Shown here: one piece after another, positions 33,390 through 41,873 of the stretch
Numbering within the stretch: the stretch's first letter is position 1
Layout of the letters: every line of letters begins with the position of its first letter
Assembly: GCF_010729305.1 (NCBI RefSeq)
Contig: NZ_AP022574.1
Location: 5,518,001-5,582,000, forward strand
Direction of reading: 5' to 3'
Length of the DNA stretch: 64,000 bases
Source: Mycolicibacterium psychrotolerans
Lineage (GTDB): Bacteria; Actinomycetota; Actinomycetes; Mycobacteriales; Mycobacteriaceae
The notes under the pieces: generated by a model
The model's input: only the letters and a program-made list of their open reading frames with translations
Told to the model about the DNA's origin: nothing
Database searches by the model: none
Translations under genes and position numbers: made by a program

Positions 33390-35036
33390 TCAGAACGGTG
33401 GATCGTCACGGCCGGGGGTGTGATCCGATGGCCCGGGATCCCGAGCTGCCCGGTTGGCGTCGTCGGCTGCTGCGCGGACTTGTTTGTTGTGTGCGCGTTC
33501 GGCTTTGATGCGCGCGGCATCGTCCGCGCTGCGCAGGCGTCGTCGGATGGGCATCTTGGCGATACGTTGAGGGTTGGGTGGGGGTATCGGTGGTGGGAGC
33601 GGCAGATCGGCGGTGGCGGCGGGGAAGGTCGGAAAGAACAGCGCGCAGCCGGGCCGGGTGGTGTAGGTGCGGCCGTCGGGTGCTGTGAAGGTGATCGTGC
33701 CGTCGGGTGATTGCACTTCTCGCCAGCCCTCGGCGAAGGTCTTGCCGAGATGGTGGGTGCGGCATTTGCAGTTCATGTTCGACGGGTGGGTCGGTCCGTA
33801 GGGCCAGGGCTCGCTGTGGTCGATGTCGCAGCGCTCGGCGGGGACGTCACAGCCCGGGAAGCGGCAGAACATATCGCGCAGCCGCACGAACTGGGCCAGC
33901 CGCGCCGACGGGCGGTAGTGCGGCTCGGGGTCGGGCCCGGGCAGCCACAGCGGGGCGACCTTCGCCCCGCCGCGGATCGCGTCGGCCAACGCCGCAGTGG
34001 GCATCACCGTGAGCCCGGGCAGCAGCGCCAGCCCAATGTCTTTCAATGGCGCCGGCTCGCAGTCGGTCGCGAGGTCGGTGTCGGCGGCGGGCTCGTCGAC
34101 GGCATCGCTCTCAGCGGCGGCGGGCTCTGCGGCGGCGGGCTCGACGGTGCTGGCTGCAGCATTGGTCACGGCGGCGGACTTCTTAGCGTCTGCTCCTTTG
34201 GCCTCTGCGGCGGCGTGGGCTGAGGCGGCGTCGAGGGCGGTCTTATCGACGATGACGTGAACAACGATGTTCGACTGCGGGGCTGGGGTGTCGGCTTTCG
34301 GGCAGTCGGGGGAACCGCAGCGGCAGGGCAGGTGTGTGCGGCCGTTGAGCAACGCGCCCGCGGCCTCGGAACGGCGTTGCCCGATGCTGCGCGGGTCATT
34401 GGCGCAGACGCCGTCGATCATGGCCAGGATGCGCCGCTCGGCGGCGATGCCGTCGGCGGCCATCAACCGGCCCCACACCGAGGTGGTCTCCGCGCCGTCC
34501 TCGTGGGCACCGATGCAGAAGTCGCGCTCACGCAGCGCGATGGCGGTCAGCCGGACCGTGTCGGGGTCGTAGCGTTCGATGACGGCGTTGACCGCGGCGA
34601 TCAGCTTGTCTTTCGACAGTGCGCCCCAGGATGCGGCGTGGTCGGCCAGTTCGCTATCGATGATCGCCAGGACCTGCTCGTCGTCGATCAGGTGGGTGCG
34701 CCAGGTCAGCTGCGAGATCACCCGGGCATCGATGCGGCCGGCACAGAACAGCGCCGCGACGCGGGGCAGCCGGTCGCGCAGGGCCATCGCGATGCGCATC
34801 TGCGCTGAGGCGCGGCGCTGTCCGATGCTCAGCGCGGCGCCGATATCGACGGAGGTGGCGGCCCACAGATCGAAGCTCCAGCGGGAGCGTTCGTCGTCGT
34901 CATCGACGGTGCGGTGGGTCAGCTCGGCGATCGCGGCGAGTCGCCGCGCACCGGCCTGGGCCTCTTCCACAGCGGCCTGTTCGATCGCGCCCAACAACGC
35001 CTCATCGGCAATTTGGGCGAACATACGTTCGAACAT
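33390..35036 (-). CDS. DUF222/HNH endonuclease (13E12-repeat family)
   Basis: 548 residues. The N-terminal DUF222 region (about 1-300: MFERMFAQIADEALLGAIEQ, RRASAQMRIAMALRDRLPRV, ISQLTWRTHLI) is typical of the actinobacterial 13E12-repeat family. A Zn-like CRCGSPDCPK cluster follows near 250, then an Ala/Glu-rich linker (about 275-335). The HNH motif is CDVPAERCDIDHSEPWPYGPTHPSNMNCKCRTHH, seen in parts: CDIDH and NMNCKCRTHHLGK. The C terminus is Arg/Ala-rich. Such genes are multicopy in mycobacteria and of unknown role. The ATG at 35036 avoids an unconserved upstream extension. It lies convergent to the VOC gene with a 3-base gap. Confidence 0.9.
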   Translation of the reverse strand: MFERMFAQIADEALLGAIEQAAVEEAQAGARRLAAIAELTHRTVDDDDERSRWSFDLWAATSVDIGAALSIGQRRASAQMRIAMALRDRLPRVAALFCAGRIDARVISQLTWRTHLIDDEQVLAIIDSELADHAASWGALSKDKLIAAVNAVIERYDPDTVRLTAIALRERDFCIGAHEDGAETTSVWGRLMAADGIAAERRILAMIDGVCANDPRSIGQRRSEAAGALLNGRTHLPCRCGSPDCPKADTPAPQSNIVVHVIVDKTALDAASAHAAAEAKGADAKKSAAVTNAAASTVEPAAAEPAAAESDAVDEPAADTDLATDCEPAPLKDIGLALLPGLTVMPTAALADAIRGGAKVAPLWLPGPDPEPHYRPSARLAQFVRLRDMFCRFPGCDVPAERCDIDHSEPWPYGPTHPSNMNCKCRTHHLGKTFAEGWREVQSPDGTITFTAPDGRTYTTRPGCALFFPTFPAATADLPLPPPIPPPNPQRIAKMPIRRRLRSADDAARIKAERAHNKQVRAAADDANRAARDPGPSDHTPGRDDPPF

Positions 35037-35216
35037 GATTCGATTCTGCCCGCTCCCGCCGACATACCGCCGCACCAATTCTCGGGGCTGTGGATGAAAC
35101 CAGGATTGGGGATAACGGCAGCGCGACAACGACACTCGATCGCCGCGAACGCGCGCGAATGCTCGCCATCGACGGCGTGGTGCTGTACAGACACGCGCGC
35201 TCGCGCCAGACGAAAC

Positions 35217-36389
35217 TCAGCCCAGCAGGTCGGTGATCGGCGCGCCTGCGGCGATCTTGGCCCGGACCTTCATGACCTTGCCGGGGAATCCGCCGCCGAC
35301 CACGCCGACCACGACACCGTCGCGTTCGTAGTAGGCCAGGAACTTGCGGCCGTCGTCCTCGACGATGTGCACGGTATCGGTGGCCTCCGGTTCGCCCAGG
35401 GCCTGGATCTTGACGTCGTACTGATCGCTCCAGAAGTACGGCACCGAAACGGCCGCCGGGGCGTCCTGGCCCAGCATCGCCGGCACCAGCACCCGGGCCT
35501 GGTCCGCGACGTTGCTCCAATGTTCGACGCGGACTTGGCCTTTCACCTCGTCACGCCAGGACGCGCAGTCGCCGATGGCCCAGACGTGCGGTGCGCTGGT
35601 GCGGCCGGCGTCATCGCACACCACGCCGTTGTCCAGGGCGATCCCGCTGCCCTCGAGCCAGTCGGTGGCCGGGTGCGAGCCGATGCCGACCACCACGATG
35701 TCGGCGTCGATCTGTTCGCCGTCCGACAGCGTCACCGCGCGCACCCGGTCGTCTCCGCTCACCTCGGCCACGCCGACGCCACACCGGACGTCGACCCCCT
35801 CGGCGCGGTGCAGCCGGGTCACCAACTCCCCGATCTGCTCCCCCAGCACCGACGCGAGCGGCGCCGGTTGCGGTTCGACGAGCACCACGTCCACCCCCAG
35901 CGTGCGCAGGCTCGCGGCCACCTCGCAGCCGATGAAGCCGGCGCCGACCACGACGGCGCGGCGCGCGTCGGCAGCTTCTCGGCGCAGCGCCAGGCTCTCG
36001 CCGACATTGCGCAGCACGTGGATGCCCGGCAGGTCGGGGAACGACCGGATCCGCTTGGGCACCAAGCCCGTTGCGATCACCAGCTCGTCGTAGCCGAGCG
36101 TGCTGCCGTCGGCCAGCGTCACCGCCTTGGCGTCGATCTCGACCGACCGGGCGCCGTTGCCTAGCAGCAGCGTGATGTCCTTCTCGGCGTAGAACTCCGC
36201 GGGCTTCAGGCTGACGTCGTCGGTTTCGGCGCGCAGCACCTCCTTCGACAGCGGCGGGCGGTCGTAGGGCAGATGGTCCTCGTCGCTGACGATGGTGATC
36301 GGCCCGGAGTACTCCGCACGACGCAGTTGTTCGGCGGTGCGGGCAGCGGCCAGCCCGCCCCCGACGATCACGACTCCTGAAGTGCTCAT
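35217..36389 (-). CDS. NAD(P)H-dependent ferredoxin/rubredoxin reductase-type flavoprotein
   Basis: 390 residues of the pyridine-nucleotide-disulfide oxidoreductase fold without the redox disulfide. N-terminal FAD motif VVIVGGGLAAARTAEQLRR, central NAD(P)H motif VVVGAGFIGCEVAASLRTLG (about 143-165), and the FAD-binding GIGSHPATDWL ... VWAIGDCASW near 260-290. The reductase_C domain follows. It reduces ferredoxin for P450s or dioxygenases; the partner here is unknown. It sits near the mycofactocin cluster in the same place as M. tuberculosis Rv0688 and could link to it, but that is inference. Confidence 0.93.
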   Translation of the reverse strand: MSTSGVVIVGGGLAAARTAEQLRRAEYSGPITIVSDEDHLPYDRPPLSKEVLRAETDDVSLKPAEFYAEKDITLLLGNGARSVEIDAKAVTLADGSTLGYDELVIATGLVPKRIRSFPDLPGIHVLRNVGESLALRREAADARRAVVVGAGFIGCEVAASLRTLGVDVVLVEPQPAPLASVLGEQIGELVTRLHRAEGVDVRCGVGVAEVSGDDRVRAVTLSDGEQIDADIVVVGIGSHPATDWLEGSGIALDNGVVCDDAGRTSAPHVWAIGDCASWRDEVKGQVRVEHWSNVADQARVLVPAMLGQDAPAAVSVPYFWSDQYDVKIQALGEPEATDTVHIVEDDGRKFLAYYERDGVVVGVVGGGFPGKVMKVRAKIAAGAPITDLLG

Positions 36390-36445
36390 CTGGGCTTTTT
36401 ACACGATCACGGGAAACCGTTGTGCGCCACCCCACGGGTGGGTGC

Positions 36446-36892
36446 TCAGCCCTGCGCCCGCTCGATGATATTGGACAGCACCACGATGCTCTCACTGCGT
36501 TCGATGTCGGCACTCGAGCGGATCCGCTCCAGCGCCTCCTCGAGGTGGCGCATGTCCCTGGCAAGCACATGCAGCATCGCGTCGGCCGTCCCGGTCACCG
36601 TCGCGGCGCCGACCACCTCCGGAATGTCCTGCCAGGCGGCGCGCAACTGGTCGGGGGCGATCGTCCCGTGGCAGAACACCTGAACGTAGGCCTCGGTGGT
36701 CCACCCGAGCGCGTTGCGGTCGATCACCGTGGTGAAGTTGCGGATGACGCCGGTGTCGAGCATCCGGTCGACGCGACGCTTGACCGCGGGCGCCGACAGG
36801 TTGACCCGCTGCCCGATCTCGGCGAACGTGGCGCGCGCGTTCTCGGCGAGTTCGGCGAGGATCAACTCGTCCGTCGCGTCCAATCGATCCAT
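36446..36892 (-). CDS. Lrp/AsnC-family regulator of the divergent arginine/ornithine genes
   Basis: 148 residues. N-terminal winged helix-turn-helix (MDRLDATDELILAELAENARATFAEIGQRVNLSAPAVKRRVDRM, in parts) and C-terminal RAM ligand domain (EAYVQVFCHGTIAPDQL, VTGTADAMLHVLARDM). The ATG at 36892 has GGAAGGA 5 bases upstream. It faces the DDAH-like and RocD genes across a 115-base gap with phased CRCAACA repeats, so an arginine- or ornithine-responsive activator is plausible. The M. tuberculosis Rv2323c/rocD cluster has the same partner (Rv2324). Confidence 0.92.
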   Translation of the reverse strand: MDRLDATDELILAELAENARATFAEIGQRVNLSAPAVKRRVDRMLDTGVIRNFTTVIDRNALGWTTEAYVQVFCHGTIAPDQLRAAWQDIPEVVGAATVTGTADAMLHVLARDMRHLEEALERIRSSADIERSESIVVLSNIIERAQG

Positions 36893-36905
36893 GTCGTTCC
36901 TTCCG

Positions 36906-36964
36906 CGCAACAAATGAATGCCCAAAGAATTTTTACACAACAAACAGCGCATAGGTACGCAACA
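36906..36964. promoter_or_regulatory. Phased CRCAACA repeats in the AsnC/DDAH divergent promoter
   Basis: CGCAACA at 36906-36912, CACAACA at 36936-36942 and CGCAACA at 36958-36964 are direct repeats spaced 30 and 22 bases apart, so on about the same DNA face. Around them the DNA is AT-rich (AAAGAATTTTT at 36924-36934). This is the kind of array bound by Lrp/AsnC octamers. Confidence 0.5.
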
Positions 36965-37007
36965 GCCGTCGATTGATTGCGCGAGCGGCGCGAAATATCG
37001 TTGATCC

Positions 37008-37862
37008 ATGACGATGGACCTCGCCACCGCCACCTCCCCGGCCCAGGACACCCCGACCGCCCGCAGCCCCCGGCTCCGCCGCTACGTGATGACGAGACCG
37101 GAGTTCTTCTCCGTCGAGTACGTCATCAACCCGTGGATGGACACCTCGACCCCGGTCGACACGGGCCGCGCCCTGGCGCAATGGGAGACGCTGCGCCAGA
37201 CCTACCTCGACCTCGGCCACACCGTCGATGTCGTCGCACCCGTCGCCGGTCTGCCCGACATGGTCTACGCCGCCAACGGCGGCATGGTGGTCAACGGCAA
37301 GGCCGTCGTCGCGCGTTTCGCCTACCAGGAGCGGGCCGCCGAGGCGCTCGCGTACGCCGCATGGATGGCCGACAACGACTTCGCCGCCACCGAGACCCGG
37401 CACGTCAACGAAGGCCAGGGCGATCTGCTGCTGGTCGGATCGATGATCCTGGCCGGCCACGGATTCCGCACGGACCGCCGCGCCCACCACGAGATCGCCG
37501 AGCACCTCGACATGCCGCTGGTCGGCCTGGAACTGGTCGATCCGCGGTTCTACCACCTCGACACCGCGCTCGCCGTCCTGGACGACACCACCGTCGCCTA
37601 CTACCCGCCGGCCTTCACCGAGCACTCCCAGACCACGCTGCGCGAACTGTTTCCCGACGCCATCGAGGTGGCCAGTGCCGACGCCTACGTGCTCGGCCTC
37701 AACGCCGTCTCCGACGGCCTCAACGTCGTGCTGCCCGCCGCCGCCACCGGCTTCGCCGATCGGTTGCGCGACAGCGGATTCCGGCCGATAGGCGTCGACC
37801 TGTCCGAGCTGCTCAAAGGTGGCGGCTCGGTGAAATGCTGCACCCTGGAGGTACATTCATGA
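37008..37862 (+). CDS. Dimethylarginine dimethylaminohydrolase/amidinotransferase-like hydrolase
   Basis: 284 residues of the guanidino-group-modifying superfamily. After a 25-residue Ala/Thr/Pro-rich start, MTRPEFFSVEYVINPWMD carries the substrate-binding N-terminal loop, GLPDMVYAANGGMVV follows, then the catalytic HLDTALAVLDD and, at the C terminus, the nucleophile in GGGSVKCCTLEVHS. These enzymes hydrolyse guanidinium compounds to citrulline-type products. Coupling to ornithine aminotransferase (ATGA overlap) suggests an arginine or methylarginine breakdown route. A second in-frame ATG at 37014 is also possible; no ribosome-binding site is clear. Confidence 0.9.
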   Translation: MTMDLATATSPAQDTPTARSPRLRRYVMTRPEFFSVEYVINPWMDTSTPVDTGRALAQWETLRQTYLDLGHTVDVVAPVAGLPDMVYAANGGMVVNGKAVVARFAYQERAAEALAYAAWMADNDFAATETRHVNEGQGDLLLVGSMILAGHGFRTDRRAHHEIAEHLDMPLVGLELVDPRFYHLDTALAVLDDTTVAYYPPAFTEHSQTTLRELFPDAIEVASADAYVLGLNAVSDGLNVVLPAAATGFADRLRDSGFRPIGVDLSELLKGGGSVKCCTLEVHS

Positions 37863-39079
37863 CCGCGATGCACGCCACCACGCACACCGCCGACGCGATC
37901 GCCCTCGACGGCCGCTGCGTCGCGCACAACTACTCGCCCCTGCCCGTCGTCGCCGCGAGCGCACAGGGTGCCTGGATCACCGACGTCGAGGGCAAGCGCT
38001 ACCTCGACTGCCTGGCCGCGTATTCGGCGGTCAACTTCGGCCACCGCCACCCCGAGATCATCGCGACCGCACACGCCCAGCTGGATCTGGTGACGCTGGT
38101 GAGCCGCGCGTTCCACTCCGACCGGCTGGCCCCGTTCTGCGCGGCGCTCGCGGAGCTGTGCGGCAAGGACATGGTGCTGCCGATGAACAGCGGCGCCGAG
38201 GCCGTCGAGAGCGGCATCAAGGTGGCGCGCAAGTGGGGTGTCGACGTCAAGGGCGTGCCCGCGGAAACCTCGAACATCGTGGTGGCGCAGAACAACTTCC
38301 ACGGCCGTACCACGACGATCATCAGCTTCTCCGACGACGAGACCGCCCGGCGCGGATTCGGCCCGTACACACCGGGTTTCCGCTCGGTGCCGTTCGGCGA
38401 CGCCGACGCGCTGGCCCGGGCGATCGACGAGAACACGGTCGCGGTCCTGCTCGAACCGATCCAGGGCGAGGCCGGCATCATCGTGCCTCCCGACGACTAT
38501 CTGCCGCGGGTGCGGGCGCTGTGCACCGAGCGCAACGTGCTGATGATCGCCGACGAGATCCAGTCCGGCCTGGCCCGCACCGGCAGCACGTTCGCGTGCG
38601 ACCACTGGAACGTCGTCCCCGACATGTACCTGCTGGGCAAGGCGCTGGGCGGCGGGGTGGTCCCGCTCTCGGCGGTGGTCGCCGACCGGGACGTGCTCGG
38701 TGTCCTGCATCCGGGCGAACACGGGTCGACGTTCGGGGGCAACCCGTTGGCGGCGGCGGTCGGCGCCACCGTGGTCGACATCCTGGCACGGGGTGAATTC
38801 CAGCGACGCGCAGTCGAACTCGGCGCGCGCCTGCACGCCCGGCTGCACGAGTTGGTCGGGCATGGCGTGCTCGAGGTGCGCGGCAAGGGCATGTGGGCCG
38901 GGGTGGACATCGATCCGGCGCACGGCACCGGCAAGCAGATCAGCCTGCGCCTGGCCGAGCGCGGGGTGCTGGTAAAGGACACCCACGGTTCCACGCTGCG
39001 CTTCGCCCCGCCGCTCGTCATCACCGCCGACGAGATCGACTGGGCTGTCGACCAACTCGCCGAGGTGCTGGCCCGCTAA
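37859..39079 (+). CDS. rocD: Ornithine aminotransferase
   Basis: 406-residue PLP class III aminotransferase converting ornithine to glutamate-5-semialdehyde. Seen: NYSPLPVVAASAQGAWITDVEG at the N terminus, PMNSGAEAVESGIKVARKWG, NNFHGRTTTIISFS, LLEPIQGEAG, IADEIQSGLARTG and the Schiff-base Lys in YLLGKALGGGVVPLS. The gene starts inside the stop of the DDAH-like gene. Here it is a single full-length gene, whereas M. tuberculosis carries it as two fragments (rocD1/rocD2), as I recall. Convergent 4-base overlap with the SDR gene. Confidence 0.95.
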   Translation: MTAMHATTHTADAIALDGRCVAHNYSPLPVVAASAQGAWITDVEGKRYLDCLAAYSAVNFGHRHPEIIATAHAQLDLVTLVSRAFHSDRLAPFCAALAELCGKDMVLPMNSGAEAVESGIKVARKWGVDVKGVPAETSNIVVAQNNFHGRTTTIISFSDDETARRGFGPYTPGFRSVPFGDADALARAIDENTVAVLLEPIQGEAGIIVPPDDYLPRVRALCTERNVLMIADEIQSGLARTGSTFACDHWNVVPDMYLLGKALGGGVVPLSAVVADRDVLGVLHPGEHGSTFGGNPLAAAVGATVVDILARGEFQRRAVELGARLHARLHELVGHGVLEVRGKGMWAGVDIDPAHGTGKQISLRLAERGVLVKDTHGSTLRFAPPLVITADEIDWAVDQLAEVLAR

Positions 39080-39927
39080 TACTTGGCGGTTCCGCGGTCG
39101 ACGGCGATCTGCGAGCCGGAGATCGTCGCCGACCCGTCCCCCGCCAGCCAGGCGACCACGTCGGACACCTCCTCGGGCGTCATGAACTCCTTGAGCCCCT
39201 TCTTGCCCTCATGATTCACCGGGTGGTACGGCATCGGTGAAAAGCTGTGCAGGAACGCCGGATACTTGCCGAAGATCTCCATCATCGCCTCGGGCTGAAC
39301 CATGGGCGTGTCGATCGAGTACGGGTGAATCGAGTTGACCCGGATCCCGAACTCGCCCGCCTCGATCGCCAACGCGTTGGTCAATGCCACCAGGCCGTGC
39401 TTGGACGCCGAGTAGTGCGCGTTGCCGGGCGTCGCCTTCGTTCCCGCCGACGAGCTGACGATGATGATCGACCCGCCGTTACCGGCCTCGATCATCGCGG
39501 GCACGGCCGCCTTGATCGTGCGCCAGGTGCCGTTGAGGTTGACGTCGATGACGGTGTCCCACTGCTCTTCGGACATCTCCCAGATCCGGCCCCAACTCAG
39601 GATGCCGGCGTTGGCCACCACGATGTCGAGCCGGCCGAACTGCTCCATGGCGTCGGCCACCAGCTGCTGCTGCGCGCCGAGATCCCGGATGTCGACCTCG
39701 CGGGCGATCACCTTGCGGCCCGCCTCCTCGACCAGCCGCGCGGTCTCGGCGAGATCGTCGGCCGTCGGCATCGGGTAGGTGACGGTGTCCGACACCGGCT
39801 TGCAGACGTCGATCGCGACGATGTCGGCGCCGTCGCCGGCCAACCGGACAGCGTGCGCACGGCCCTGCCCGCGCGCCGCTCCGGTCACCAGTGCGACGCG
39901 TCCTTCCAGGGGTGCATCAAGGGTCAC
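39076..39927 (-). CDS. Mycofactocin-coupled SDR family oxidoreductase
   Basis: 283 residues, GTG start. NAD-binding motif TGAARGQGRAHAVRLAG near residue 15, DV after the second strand, NAGILSWG, and the catalytic Tyr and Lys in HYSASKHGL. The extended region around 35-60 (DVCKPVSDTVTYPMPTADDL) and the insertion around 205-240 fit the TIGR03971 subfamily, where the nicotinamide is held in place and reoxidised by mycofactocin. Its location near the mft cluster corresponds to M. tuberculosis Rv0687. Substrate alcohol unknown. Confidence 0.93.
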   Translation of the reverse strand: MTLDAPLEGRVALVTGAARGQGRAHAVRLAGDGADIVAIDVCKPVSDTVTYPMPTADDLAETARLVEEAGRKVIAREVDIRDLGAQQQLVADAMEQFGRLDIVVANAGILSWGRIWEMSEEQWDTVIDVNLNGTWRTIKAAVPAMIEAGNGGSIIIVSSSAGTKATPGNAHYSASKHGLVALTNALAIEAGEFGIRVNSIHPYSIDTPMVQPEAMMEIFGKYPAFLHSFSPMPYHPVNHEGKKGLKEFMTPEEVSDVVAWLAGDGSATISGSQIAVDRGTAKY

Positions 39928-39968
39928 CGGGTCAGGCTAACAGCAGAACTAGAACGCGTTCTAGATGT

Positions 39969-40799
39969 CTACAGGTCGGCGATGATCTGCTGGCGTTTGG
40001 TGGCGTACTCGGCGTCGGTGATGGAGCCGGTGGCCCGCAGCGTCTCGAGTTCCTGCAGGCGTTGCGCCGTCGTCGGCTCGGGCGACGGCATCGGCATCGG
40101 CGAAGCCCCGGCCGGCACCGGGGGTGGCGGCGCGTGCTGCGCACCTGCACGCCGGACGATGGTCTGCACCTGCGCGCGGGCGGCCGGATTGGAACGCAGG
40201 TCGATCATGCTGTCCATGCCGATGCCGTTGGCCTTGAGCACCTGCAGGATCTCCATCAGCGGCTCGGTCTGGCCGGTCAGATCGTAGGTGCGGTTGTCTT
40301 CGGCGACCGTGAAGGTCGCGGGCATCATGCCGCTCACCAGGGCGCTGCGCTCCCAGTCGATCTGGTAGTCGTTGGTGGCGGGGTCGACGAGGGCGACCAG
40401 CTTGCGGCTGGTGATCATCGGCAGCCGGCTCACCGACGCGACCACGGTGTCCTGGGTCGAGAACGGGGTGATGCCGGGGCCCGAGACCTGCAGGTCGATC
40501 TTGACCAGCGGCTGGTCGTTGATGCGGGTGTTGGTCTCCTGGATACCGACGACCTGCGCGAGCGCCAGCACGCCGGTGGCCTCCAGGGCCTGGGTCTTGG
40601 CGGCCTTCCTAGTCCCGGCGCTGGTGATCGCCAGCGCGATGAGGACGTCGACGGCCGTGATCAGCAGGCCCGTCCAGAACATCCACTTCATCAGCGGACT
40701 GGCGCCCGCCGCGAAGTAGATGACCAGGAAGATCGGACCGACGATGCCGCACAGCAGGACGAACAGCTGAACCCGGACATACCGCCAGAAAGTCGACAC
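39969..40799 (-). CDS. Membrane protein with C-terminal SHOCT domain
   Basis: 276 residues, GTG start. Two membrane segments lie near residues 9-30 (VQLFVLLCGIVGPIFLVIYF) and 40-60 (MFWTGLLITAVDVLIALAI). A cytoplasmic or beta-rich middle with VVGIQETNTRINDQPLVKIDLQVSG follows, then a Pro-rich linker and a 28-residue SHOCT oligomerisation motif (AQRLQELETLRATGSITDAEYATKRQQIIADL, in parts). Function unknown. Position between the SDR and cutinase genes matches the Rv0686-type locus of other mycobacteria. Confidence 0.85.
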   Translation of the reverse strand: MSTFWRYVRVQLFVLLCGIVGPIFLVIYFAAGASPLMKWMFWTGLLITAVDVLIALAITSAGTRKAAKTQALEATGVLALAQVVGIQETNTRINDQPLVKIDLQVSGPGITPFSTQDTVVASVSRLPMITSRKLVALVDPATNDYQIDWERSALVSGMMPATFTVAEDNRTYDLTGQTEPLMEILQVLKANGIGMDSMIDLRSNPAARAQVQTIVRRAGAQHAPPPPVPAGASPMPMPSPEPTTAQRLQELETLRATGSITDAEYATKRQQIIADL

Positions 40800-40834
40800 G
40801 GGTCAGATTATGACCCCGTCGCTCGGGATGTCGC

Positions 40835-41677
40835 TCAGGATCCGGCGGCCACCTGCATCGGATTGGCGTCCGGAATCGCCATGGGCCGGTTCTGCACCAG
40901 ACGGAACAGCGGCGCCGTCCAGGCGTCCATGGCAGAAGCGTTGCGCGCGTAGCTGGTGTGCACCGCGACGGCGGCCGGGTTCATGTCGTCCTCGGCATCG
41001 GGATCGTAGTCGCACACGGCGTCCCCGAGATCGCAGACGCTGATCGTACGGCCGCCCATCGCGGGGGTCAGCAGAGCGGGTGCATGGGCGAGGATCGGCC
41101 AGTCCTGGGCGACGCCCTTGCCGCGGCCGGGCACCGCGGTCACCGAGCCGAGGTTCAGCGTCGGGTCCTGCGGCTGGCGGTCGCCGTCGGCGACCAGCAG
41201 GGCCGCGGCCAGGTTCGGGCTGGTCTCGAGCGCAGCCAGGTTGCGGTGCACCACCATCGCGCCCTGCGAGTAGCCGGCCAGCACCACCTGGGTGGTCGGG
41301 CACTGCGCGACGAACGCCGCGTACTGCGCGGCCAGCGCCGCGGCACCGGTGTCGACGCTGCTCATGAACCCGAGCCAGCCCATCGCGCCGCCGTCGGCGG
41401 GCACCGGAACCGCGGGATAGTCGACGGCCTCGGCGGTGATCGTGCGGCCGCTGCCCTGCACCAGCCCGGCGAAGTCACGGTAGGACTTGTTGACCACCCG
41501 GCCCATGCCGTCATCGGTGGCGATGTCGGCCGGGGTGCGCTCACCCGATCCGGCGGCACCCATCCAGTGCACATCCGGGCAGGCCGGTTGTGCGGACGCG
41601 GTTCCGGCCGACAGGCCGAACATGGCGGCGCCGCCCAGGAGGGCGGCGGCTGCGAAAGTCGAAATACGTGTACTCAA
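40835..41677 (-). CDS. Secreted cutinase-family esterase
   Basis: 280 residues with a Sec signal peptide cleaved after GTASA near residue 30. The cutinase core has the nucleophile elbow GYSQGA and the catalytic Asp/His region CDLGDAVCDYDPD...VHTSY, with Cys pairs expected to form disulfides. These enzymes hydrolyse cutin, triglycerides or other lipids outside the cell. The start is an unusual TTG at 41677 (MSTRISTF): no ATG or GTG lies nearby in frame, and GAGGA sits 8 bases upstream. Confidence 0.9.
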   Translation of the reverse strand: MSTRISTFAAAALLGGAAMFGLSAGTASAQPACPDVHWMGAAGSGERTPADIATDDGMGRVVNKSYRDFAGLVQGSGRTITAEAVDYPAVPVPADGGAMGWLGFMSSVDTGAAALAAQYAAFVAQCPTTQVVLAGYSQGAMVVHRNLAALETSPNLAAALLVADGDRQPQDPTLNLGSVTAVPGRGKGVAQDWPILAHAPALLTPAMGGRTISVCDLGDAVCDYDPDAEDDMNPAAVAVHTSYARNASAMDAWTAPLFRLVQNRPMAIPDANPMQVAAGS

Positions 41678-41788
41678 CGAATGATCCTCTGGCCCACACC
41701 GTGACAAAGTGAAGGCGGCGGACCCCTCGACCGCCGCCGTACAGTACATCGTCGGCCGGGAGATCGGCGTTACACCTGCTCCGGACAC

Positions 41789-41825
41789 AAAAGTGGCGCC
41801 CACCCCGGAGGGTGAGCGCCACTTT
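41789..41825 (-). terminator. Rho-independent terminator after tuf
   Basis: AAAGTGGCGC ... GCGCCACTTT is a long, nearly perfect stem (about 15 bp with one mismatch) ending in TTTT on the minus strand. It lies about 50 bases after the tuf stop and separates the str operon from the cutinase gene. Confidence 0.9.
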
Positions 41826-41873
41826 CGTTGGCGTGAACCTAGATCACTTAGATGATCACGTCGGCGGAGCCGA

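Noticed and set aside
33390..35036. DUF222/HNH gene as part of an insertion sequence or group II intron.
   Set aside because: No terminal inverted repeats, target duplications or reverse transcriptase are seen. The protein is a typical multicopy mycobacterial DUF222 family member.
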